Assembly: GCA_003230435.1 (NCBI GenBank)
Contig: QIDW01000344.1
Location: forward strand, 1-6,818
Direction: 5' to 3'
DNA: 6,818 bases
Source: Acidimicrobiia bacterium
GTDB lineage: Bacteria > Actinomycetota > Acidimicrobiia > Spongiisociales > ZC4RG35
Below, one piece after another: positions 1 through 4,580 of the stretch. The translations under genes were made by a program, and so were the position numbers. The first letter of the stretch is position 1. Each line of letters starts with the position of its first letter. The notes under the pieces were generated by a model that was not told the origin of the DNA, made no database searches, and saw only the letters and a program-made list of their open reading frames with translations.

Positions 1-528
1 CTCGACTACTGCCACAGCGTCATCGGTCTTCCAGCATTGTTTGTCATGGAACTGCTGTTAGGTGACCTTTCTGGAGACCATGAGCGTGACGCCCTGGAGG
101 TCTCCGAGCTCATCCAACTCGCCAACATCACGCGAGATATCGAGAAGGATCTCCGACGCGGTATTGCCTATCACCCCGCACTTGAGCTACACCTGGGCAC
201 AGACGGAGCCGGTGACGCTGCGGCAGATGTGACCGTGGCTCGCCGTGATCTCATGCGGTTGGCGACCAAGCGCGCCGGTTCCTTTCGCCGTTTGGTTGAA
301 ACCGCCAAACTTCCCCGGCTGAGCCCCGCCCGGGCCGCTGCGGTGCTGATGATGCTCTTCACCGATCGTCACTACCGGGACTGCGCCGTCGACGCCGGTG
401 TGCCCACATGGTCGGGGCCTCGTTGGGCGATCACAATGGTCCTGGTGTCTCTTCCTGCAGTCGTCTCGCCGGCCTGGGCCAGCTGGATACTCAGACGAGT
501 GGAGAGGGATCTACTGGCGACGGTGTGA
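1..528 (+). CDS. Squalene/phytoene synthase family protein, C-terminal part (5' end outside window)
   Basis: The reading frame is open from base 1 and ends at TGA 526-528, giving 175 residues of a protein that starts upstream. It begins LDYCHSVIG, resembling the YC..V.G helix of trans-isoprenyl diphosphate synthases of the squalene/phytoene synthase family. About 30 residues later comes QLANITRDIEKDLRRG, the second aspartate-rich motif (DxxxD, here DIEKD) that binds Mg-diphosphate. The family condenses two prenyl diphosphates head to head in carotenoid or hopanoid/squalene synthesis. The tail after residue 100 is Arg/Ala-rich helix with a hydrophobic stretch (MVLVSLPAVVSPAWASWIL) that could contact the membrane. 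The first aspartate motif lies outside the window, and substrate (phytoene, squalene or presqualene) cannot be decided here. It converges on the Rieske gene, with 16 bases between the stop codons. Family assignment is fairly sure; specificity is unknown. Confidence 0.82.
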   Translation, partial: LDYCHSVIGLPALFVMELLLGDLSGDHERDALEVSELIQLANITRDIEKDLRRGIAYHPALELHLGTDGAGDAAADVTVARRDLMRLATKRAGSFRRLVETAKLPRLSPARAAAVLMMLFTDRHYRDCAVDAGVPTWSGPRWAITMVLVSLPAVVSPAWASWILRRVERDLLATV

Positions 529-529
529 G

Positions 530-542
530 CCCCGAACCGGGG
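530..542. terminator. Short GC hairpin between convergent stops
   Basis: CCCCG-AAC-CGGGG forms a perfect 5-bp stem with a 3-base loop in the gap between the stop codons of the synthase and Rieske genes. There is no clear T-run on either side, so it would be at best a weak bidirectional terminator. Confidence 0.3.
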
Positions 543-544
543 AT

Positions 545-895
545 CTACTGGATGTAGATGACCTCATCACGTAGGACCACTTGACGGCGGCGCAGCGGCA
601 ATACGCGGGTCATCATCTTGAGGGCAGCGCCGAATCCGGGGATTCTGGCGAATACGCCTTGCGGTCCTAAGACCATCCGCCCGGTCTTCACGTCATACTT
701 TGCCCCGTGCCAGGGACAGGTCAGACAGCCGTCATTGTCGATGGTGCCACCGGCGAGGTCGGCGTAGAGGTGACGGCAACGTCGGGATACTGCAAAGAGT
801 TCGCCGTCAGCATTCCCAACCGCCCAAGGACCGGCACCTACTACAACCTCAGGAGTCAGTTCAGACGCCGGACAAACCTCAATCTCATCGGCCAT
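545..895 (-). CDS. Small Rieske [2Fe-2S] ferredoxin-like protein
   Basis: This is a soluble 116-residue electron carrier of the Rieske ferredoxin type. The cluster ligands are all present: C-R-H (Cys40, His42), 17 residues, then C-P-W-H (Cys60, His63), matching CxH-x(15-17)-CxxH. Two Cys and two His bind a [2Fe-2S] cluster. I chose ATG 893-895 because GAAGG lies six bases upstream; a TTG two codons earlier (899-901) is possible but would sit too close to that site. No signal peptide or membrane helix is seen. After the second box the sequence continues GPQGVFARIPGFGAALKMM, a somewhat hydrophobic insertion compared with dioxygenase ferredoxins, and ends in a typical beta strand (DEVIYIQ). It is the last gene of the minus-strand cluster, about 35 bases after the small ORF. 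Likely role is electron transfer to an oxygenase or reductase; the partner is not visible here. Confidence 0.88.
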   Translation of the reverse strand: MADEIEVCPASELTPEVVVGAGPWAVGNADGELFAVSRRCRHLYADLAGGTIDNDGCLTCPWHGAKYDVKTGRMVLGPQGVFARIPGFGAALKMMTRVLPLRRRQVVLRDEVIYIQ

Positions 896-928
896 CGTCA
901 ACCTTCACGCAGCTTCGCCACCCAAGGT

Positions 929-1144
929 TCAGCCTACAGATCCCTGCGAAGCCGACCTCGTTCCTGTCGGAGTGTCTCGAGGGTGGCCATTCCGTGGAAG
1001 ACCAGCTGGTTTGTGTAGGCGAGGTTGTGGGTGTGCGCGTAACTTTCGAGCCGCCTCTCCGCTGCCCATCGTCGGCCAGCGTAGGAAGGACCGATACCAA
1101 GGGGCCCCTTGGGTCTTGGCGAGCACGGATGCAAAGTTCATCAG
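929..1144 (-). pseudogene. Small unknown ORF with a one-base frame break
   Basis: The start ATG (1142-1144) overlaps the stop of the membrane-protein gene as ATGA, the usual sign of translational coupling. Read as it stands, the frame gives 71 residues to a stop at 929-931, but the second half is low-complexity Pro/Arg/His sequence. Removing one base inside the GGGGCCCC run of the palindrome at 1097-1112 joins MNFASVLAKTQG to PLGIGPSYAGRRWAAERRLE and continues to TAG at 934-936, a clean 68-residue protein with a helical tail (MATLETLRQERGRLRRDL). Codons of that second frame show the GC-rich third positions of neighbouring genes. I do not recognise a family. The repaired protein would be basic, soluble and without cysteines. 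The extra base may be a true mutation, a sequencing error, or less likely a +1 programmed shift. As an alternative, the second frame alone could start at TTG 1132-1134 (66 residues). Confidence 0.5.
1097..1112. repeat. 16-base perfect palindrome CCAAGGGGCCCCTTGG
   Basis: CCAAGGGG is followed directly by its reverse complement CCCCTTGG. It lies inside the small ORF and coincides with the place where the reading frame has to change by one base, so it is more likely a hotspot for a homopolymer length error or mutation than a regulatory site. Confidence 0.6.
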
Positions 1145-1554
1145 GCGTTCTGCATGCTGAGGTCGGTCGGATCTGACTCGGCAACCTCCGGTTCGGGTGA
1201 GTAGCGGCCGAGGATCACAATGAACACGAGCGGCAGGAACGCGGCGGTCGTCACCTGCGCGAACGTGACGGCACCGGTGATCAGATACGTGATCGTGGCT
1301 ACCCAGTCGATGGCTTGGATCCCGATCATCGCCCGGATCCAGGCCAGATGACGCCTGGGATTGCGCGCCGCGAGGAACATGCCGTAGGCGAAGCCGAGGG
1401 CGCGGGCCGCCAACATGGCGAAGAGCCAGTCCACCCACCCCGGTGCCTCTTCCAGCCCTACGGCCGAGGCGAACAAGCCGGGAACGAGGAACATGACACC
1501 GAGCACAAGCTGCACGATGCCGATGACGACAAGCGTTCGTTTCAATAAAGTCAT
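1141..1554 (-). CDS. Four-helix integral membrane protein of unknown function
   Basis: This 137-residue protein has four predicted membrane helices at about residues 7-32, 40-62, 72-95 and 98-117, and a short acidic tail (PEPEVAESD) probably outside the lipid. The start ATG 1552-1554 is supported by AAGGAG (1560-1565) five bases upstream. Conserved-looking features are a Gly/Pro break (LVPGLFAS), an Arg in helix 2 (MLAARALGFAYG) and the loop RNPRRHLAWIRAMIGIQ. Its size and layout resemble small DUF4345-type membrane proteins, but I cannot confirm the family. No catalytic motif, cysteine or haem ligand pair is evident. It overlaps the next small ORF by ATGA and lies after the Rrf2 regulator gene, separated by a hairpin. 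A sequence close to that in the regulator's own promoter lies just upstream, suggesting control by that regulator. Confidence 0.8.
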   Translation of the reverse strand: MTLLKRTLVVIGIVQLVLGVMFLVPGLFASAVGLEEAPGWVDWLFAMLAARALGFAYGMFLAARNPRRHLAWIRAMIGIQAIDWVATITYLITGAVTFAQVTTAAFLPLVFIVILGRYSPEPEVAESDPTDLSMQNA

Positions 1555-1572
1555 GAGAACTCCTTACTTCTT

Positions 1573-1600
1573 AAACTCAAGCGGTTGTTGATCTAGTTAA
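1573..1600 (-). promoter_or_regulatory. Possible promoter of the membrane-protein/Rieske operon
   Basis: Reading the minus strand, TTAACT (1595-1600, -35-like) and GAGTTT (1573-1578, -10-like) are separated by 16 bases, upstream of the AAGGAG site and ATG. Both boxes match consensus only partly. The operator-like repeat 1587-1602 overlaps the -35 box and spacer. Confidence 0.33.
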
Positions 1601-1602
1601 TC
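1587..1602 (+). promoter_or_regulatory. Putative operator copy 1 (GTTGATC-TA-GTTAATC)
   Basis: The 16 bases consist of two GTTNATC units in direct orientation separated by TA. Thirteen of sixteen bases match the element at 2087-2102 in front of the regulator gene. It sits upstream of the membrane-protein gene, in the position expected of an operator. Its orientation relative to the gene is opposite to that of copy 2. Confidence 0.45.
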
Positions 1603-1611
1603 TGATAGCAA

Positions 1612-1632
1612 AGGGCGCCACTTGGGCGCCCT
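1612..1632 (-). terminator. Hairpin terminator after the regulator gene
   Basis: AGGGCGCC, a five-base loop and GGCGCCCT form a perfect 8-bp GC-rich stem, 11 bases beyond the stop of the regulator gene. On the minus strand the stem is followed by a short TTTGCTATC stretch, a weak T-tract. It probably separates the regulator transcript from the membrane-protein operon. Confidence 0.62.
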
Positions 1633-1643
1633 GACGGAACGTC

Positions 1644-2063
1644 TCAGTCCTGTGAAATGGCGTCGATCGTCACCTCCTCCAGGCTTGACCGCATGGCCTG
1701 CTCCGCGCTGTCCAGCGCCCGGCGCAAAGCCGCTTGACGTCGCGTCGGGGTGGCACCCGTCACCCGTGGGGCGGAGTCGGTGCGGAACAACGGGAGGCTC
1801 GCCTCGATGGCATCGACGATGGCCAGCAGGGTCACCTGGTCGGGAGGCACCGCCAAACGCACTCCACCCCGAGCTCCCTCGCGGGTCTCGATGATCCCGG
1901 CCCGATTGAGGTCGCGCAGCAACCGCGCCAAGCTGGGAGCGGGGATACCGAGATCCTCCGCCAGTCGGCTGGTGGGAACGAACTCGAACCTACCGAGCCG
2001 CACCTTGTCGGCCACATAGACACTCGCCAGCATCGCCTGCCACACGCCCAGCGAGTAGCTCAA
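1644..2063 (-). CDS. Rrf2-family transcriptional regulator lacking cysteines
   Basis: A 139-residue winged helix-turn-helix regulator, the normal length for Rrf2 proteins. From the N-terminus: helix 1 (SYSLGVWQAMLASVYVAD), helix-turn-helix at about residues 31-58 (LAEDLGIPAPSLARLLRDL), wing at 62-72 (EGARGGVRLAV), then VPPDQVTLLAIVDAIEA leading into the dimerisation helix. The open frame runs far upstream, but I chose TTG 2061-2063 because GGAGG (2072-2076) lies eight bases before it and the Rrf2 fold starts there; the upstream translation has no family resemblance. The protein has no cysteine at all, so it cannot bind a cluster as IscR, NsrR or RirA do through three Cys after the wing. It should therefore sense something else, as cluster-free Rrf2 members do. 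A -35/-10 pair and a repeat overlapping it suggest autoregulation. Confidence 0.85.
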   Translation of the reverse strand: MSYSLGVWQAMLASVYVADKVRLGRFEFVPTSRLAEDLGIPAPSLARLLRDLNRAGIIETREGARGGVRLAVPPDQVTLLAIVDAIEASLPLFRTDSAPRVTGATPTRRQAALRRALDSAEQAMRSSLEEVTIDAISQD

Positions 2064-2086
2064 CTCGAAGACCTCCGGATATACTC

Positions 2087-2102
2087 CATAAACTACATCA
2101 AC
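2087..2102 (-). promoter_or_regulatory. Putative operator copy 2 (GTTGATG-TA-GTTTATG)
   Basis: On the minus strand two GTTNATG units in direct orientation are separated by TA, matching copy 1 (1587-1602) at 13 of 16 bases. Flanking bases extend this to a weak third unit with a 9-base period (TAGTTGATG, TAGTTTATG, GAGTATATC). The element lies between and over the promoter boxes of the regulator gene, as expected for autorepression. Confidence 0.45.
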
Positions 2103-2116
2103 TATAGCTACGTCAA
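2088..2116 (-). promoter_or_regulatory. Promoter of the Rrf2-type regulator gene
   Basis: On the minus strand TTGACG (2111-2116) is a good -35 box and GTTTAT (2088-2093) a fair -10 box, with 17 bases between. Transcription would start near 2081, leaving a leader of about 18 bases with GGAGG before TTG 2063. This supports the chosen start codon. Confidence 0.5.
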
Positions 2117-2214
2117 GCGCGCCCGTAGCCAACGAGCCGTAACCCCGATTAGCCACGGGAGATATCACACAACACACAACGGGCACTCGATGTCGGCACT
2201 TGTGGAGCGCCGCC

Positions 2215-2238
2215 CGACCGCCTGAGGAGAGACGGTCG
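2215..2238. repeat. Small inverted repeat in the leader of the propeller gene
   Basis: CGACCG and CGGTCG form a perfect 6-bp stem around a 12-base purine-rich loop, about 100 bases upstream of the propeller start. The remaining divergent intergenic sequence (2117-2336) shows no clear plus-strand promoter. A chance occurrence is possible. Confidence 0.25.
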
Positions 2239-2336
2239 TGCTGCTCCCCTCGGGCGGGCATTTCGCGATTCTCGGGAACCTGAACGGGCCTTGCGTGCAT
2301 CCAAGGGAGAGAGTCCAACACGGGAGGACACGAGAA

Positions 2337-4376
2337 ATGAGCAGACCGACCACCACATTCATTACTTTGTTCATTGCCGTCGCCGTCGTTGCCGCGGCGT
2401 ACAGCGCCGGCACTTCCTCGAATTTCCGTCCGGGAGAAGGTGGTTCTTCCTCGGCGACGCTGCCGCCAGATGGCATCGACCGGCCCGCTGACCCGATTCG
2501 GCCAAAGGCAGTGCTCGCCTCCAACGCGCTGGTTCCGTTCGAAGCCTGCGATGCTTTCCTCGAATACGTCACCTCACAGGCCGTCGAGTTGGTCGGGCCC
2601 TACGGTCTCGAGGATCCCTTCTACTCCCCGCGCTGGGGTGGGAACCTTGCGCTCGAGGACGCTGTCGCTGTGGCCGACGGTGCTTCACGAGCAAGCGGCC
2701 AGGGCATCGACTACTCGGGCTCCAACGTCCAGGTGCTTGGCGTCGACGAGCCGGACATCGTGAAGACCGACGGCGAGAGAATCGTTGTCCTGTCTGAAGG
2801 CACTCTGATAGTCGCCGATGTCACCGGTCAGCAGCCTGAGGTGATCGGGAGGATGCAGGTCGGCGACCTCGCGGTCCAGAACCTGTTCCTGTCGGGCGAC
2901 ACCGTGCTGCTGTTCGGCTCGGCATGGTCAACGGTCTATCCCATCATCGAGGCCGACGTCGAGTACGCACCCGTTTACAACTCCCCCACCGTTCAGCTCA
3001 TCGAGGTCGACATCATCGATGACCCCGAGATCATCCGCACGATGAGCATCGACGGTCGCTTCATTTCAGCCCGCATGGTGGGTGACACCGTCCGCCTCGT
3101 TCTCACGTCGGGTCCGGTGGGCTTCGACTGGAGCTTCCCGACCGGCTCAGGGTTGCGCGCCGAGCGTAAGGCCGTCGCCGAGAACCGCGAGATCATCGAA
3201 GCATCGACTGAAGACAACTGGATCCCCTTCTACGTCGTCACCGACGCCAACGGCGACGTGACGGACGAGGGCCTTCTCTTCGATTGCGACCGGGCAAACC
3301 AGCCCGTGGAGTTCTCCGGCCTCGACATGCTGTCGGTCGTCACGATCGACCTCGGCGCCGGCCTCGACGTGGTCGATGCCACCGGCGTCCTGGCCACAGG
3401 CGACACCGTCTATGCCTCCACTGACAGCCTCTACGTGGCTACTCAGAACTGGGAAGTTTGGCAATGGGCGCAGACCGGCACCGAGGACGACCGTCCGGAA
3501 GGCGTCACGACCGAGATCCACAAGTTCGACATCAGCCGCAACGACCGCACCGTCTACGTTGCAGCCGGCTCGGTGTCCGGATACCTGCTGAACCAGTTCT
3601 CCATGGACGAGTACGAAGGACTGCTGAGGGTGGCGTCGACGAGCAGCCCCAACTGGTGGGGTGTCGGCTCCGACTCCGAGTCGCGGGTGACCGTGCTGGG
3701 GGAGGACGACGGTGAGCTGGTCGAGATCGGCATGGTGGATGGTCTTGGCAAGACAGAGCAGATCTACTCGGTGCGATTCATGGAGGACGTCGCCTATGTC
3801 GTGACGTTCCGCCAGACCGATCCGCTTTACACGATCGACCTGTCGAACCCCGAGCGGCCCGAGGTTGTGGGTGAACTGAAGATCCACGGCTACTCGGCCT
3901 ACCTGCATCCGATTGGCGATGGCCTCTTGATGGGCATCGGCCAGGACGCCACCGATAGCGGCCGGGTTCAAGGGACGCAGGTGTCGATCTTCGACGTGAG
4001 CGATATCTCAGATCCGACCCGCATCGACCAGTTCACCCTCAACAAGGGCTCATCTTCCTCGGTTGAATTCGACCATCTCGCCTTCCTGTACTGGGACCAG
4101 ACGGGGCTGGCGATGGTGCCGGTGCAGCAGTGGTGGTGGGATTCCAAGCCTGATTCGGCCTTCTTTGGAGCTGTCGGCCTGAGAGTCGACGACGACGGGT
4201 ACCTCGAGGAGGTCCGCCGCATCGCCCACCCCGGCGGTGACGACGAGGGTTGGGACCCGCGGGCCCAGATCCTGCGTTCCGTCGTTGTCGGCGACAGCGT
4301 CTACACAGTGTCGGCCAAAGGCATCATGCGGAGCGACCTCGACTCGTTACGCGAGGAGGCGTGGCTTTCGTTCTGA
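2337..4376 (+). CDS. Secreted or membrane-anchored beta-propeller domain protein
   Basis: This 679-residue protein starts at ATG 2337, with GGGAGG (2322-2327) nine bases upstream; an earlier in-frame start at 2238 would add an unrelated Arg-rich extension. Residues 7-23 form one hydrophobic helix after a short N-terminus, with no lipobox Cys, so it is a signal peptide or anchor followed by a Gly/Ser/Pro-rich linker to about residue 57. The hallmark of the extracytoplasmic beta-propeller family (Beta_propel, COG4880, distantly WD40-like) is at about 130-146: NVQVLGVDEPDIVKTDG. Before it lies the typical FEACDAFLEYV..ELVGPYGL helix. Blade repeats with V-G-D-T-V turns follow (for example LSGDTVLLFG, MVGDTVRLVL, ATGDTVYAST, VVGDSVYTVS). 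The whole protein has two cysteines, Cys71 and Cys317, probably a disulphide. It is strongly acidic. The molecular role of this family is not known to me. It stands alone on the plus strand, divergent from the regulator. Confidence 0.85.
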   Translation: MSRPTTTFITLFIAVAVVAAAYSAGTSSNFRPGEGGSSSATLPPDGIDRPADPIRPKAVLASNALVPFEACDAFLEYVTSQAVELVGPYGLEDPFYSPRWGGNLALEDAVAVADGASRASGQGIDYSGSNVQVLGVDEPDIVKTDGERIVVLSEGTLIVADVTGQQPEVIGRMQVGDLAVQNLFLSGDTVLLFGSAWSTVYPIIEADVEYAPVYNSPTVQLIEVDIIDDPEIIRTMSIDGRFISARMVGDTVRLVLTSGPVGFDWSFPTGSGLRAERKAVAENREIIEASTEDNWIPFYVVTDANGDVTDEGLLFDCDRANQPVEFSGLDMLSVVTIDLGAGLDVVDATGVLATGDTVYASTDSLYVATQNWEVWQWAQTGTEDDRPEGVTTEIHKFDISRNDRTVYVAAGSVSGYLLNQFSMDEYEGLLRVASTSSPNWWGVGSDSESRVTVLGEDDGELVEIGMVDGLGKTEQIYSVRFMEDVAYVVTFRQTDPLYTIDLSNPERPEVVGELKIHGYSAYLHPIGDGLLMGIGQDATDSGRVQGTQVSIFDVSDISDPTRIDQFTLNKGSSSSVEFDHLAFLYWDQTGLAMVPVQQWWWDSKPDSAFFGAVGLRVDDDGYLEEVRRIAHPGGDDEGWDPRAQILRSVVVGDSVYTVSAKGIMRSDLDSLREEAWLSF

Positions 4377-4479
4377 GGGGTCCCCTGCTCCCTGCGGATC
4401 TGCACGATCTCGGCAACCCTTTCAGACCAACCGACACGGTGGCTTTGATAACCAACCGATCGCCGGGTTTGGCGCGCAT
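4376..4479 (-). pseudogene. DUF1918 gene remnant, frameshifted and truncated
   Basis: The minus strand from ATG 4477-4479, with GGAAG five bases upstream, reads MRAKPGDRLVIKATVSV, the characteristic start of the small actinobacterial DUF1918 domain (M.A..GD.LVIKG). The frame then loses similarity. One missing base near 4424-4431 restores it: SERVAEIVQIRREQGTP follows, aligning with the ..R.G.IVEVR..DG.PPY part of the domain with the right spacing. Similarity stops at GTP, exactly where the sequence meets the stop codon of the propeller gene on the other strand. The usual PYVVRWDDGHE..F.PG half is absent. The gene is therefore both frameshifted and truncated. It probably once ran divergently from rtcB. 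Intact DUF1918 domains are about 58 residues and of unknown function. The match is from memory of the family pattern, so confidence is moderate. Confidence 0.65.
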
Positions 4480-4513
4480 CGAGACTTCCAAAGCCGCTGA
4501 CGCCACGATCCTG

Positions 4514-4550
4514 CGCTGAGAGAGAAACACGGGGCTTTCGCCTCTAAGCG
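4514..4550 (+). promoter_or_regulatory. Interrupted hairpin upstream of rtcB
   Basis: CGCTGAGAG (4514-4522) pairs with CTCTAAGCG (4542-4550) with one G-A mismatch, and inside it GAAA (4524-4527) pairs with TTTC (4536-4539). The structure lies 31-67 bases before the rtcB start. It could be a leader RNA element or a remnant of the old divergent promoter region. Confidence 0.35.
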
Positions 4551-4556
4551 ACGCCA

Positions 4557-4580
4557 CCTTCTAGCGGGCAAACTAGAAGG
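4557..4580 (+). promoter_or_regulatory. Perfect inverted repeat abutting the rtcB start codon
   Basis: CCTTCTAG, eight bases, CTAGAAGG: a perfect 8-bp stem whose last base directly precedes ATG 4581. The only purine-rich ribosome-binding sequence (AGAAGG) is the right arm itself, with zero spacing to the ATG. It may be a protein operator or an RNA hairpin controlling translation; alternatively the mRNA is leaderless (CAAACT at 4569-4574 sits where a -10 box would). Confidence 0.5.

Noticed and set aside
934..1020. Resemblance of the small ORF tail (MATLETLRQERGRLRRDL) to a SNARE helix
   Set aside because: It is only a generic amphipathic helix pattern; there is no transmembrane anchor and no reason to expect a SNARE in a bacterium of this type.
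700..1176. Plus-strand open frames across the Rieske gene and small ORF
   Set aside because: They are antisense to a gene with intact Rieske ligands and translate to Ser/Arg-rich sequence without motifs.
2064..2321. N-terminal extension of the Rrf2 frame back to 2321
   Set aside because: The extra 86 residues do not resemble the family, they cover a good promoter, and a GGAGG-TTG start fits the known fold boundary.
3147..3971. Long open frame (274 codons) on the minus strand inside the propeller gene
   Set aside because: The plus strand has a complete family-matching protein here. The antisense translation is His/Asp/Val-rich without recognisable motifs, as expected of a shadow frame in GC-rich DNA.
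4376..4386. AGGGGTCCCCT as terminator of the propeller gene
   Set aside because: The stem has a one-base loop and no T-run, so it cannot fold as a standard terminator; the bases belong to the DUF1918 remnant.
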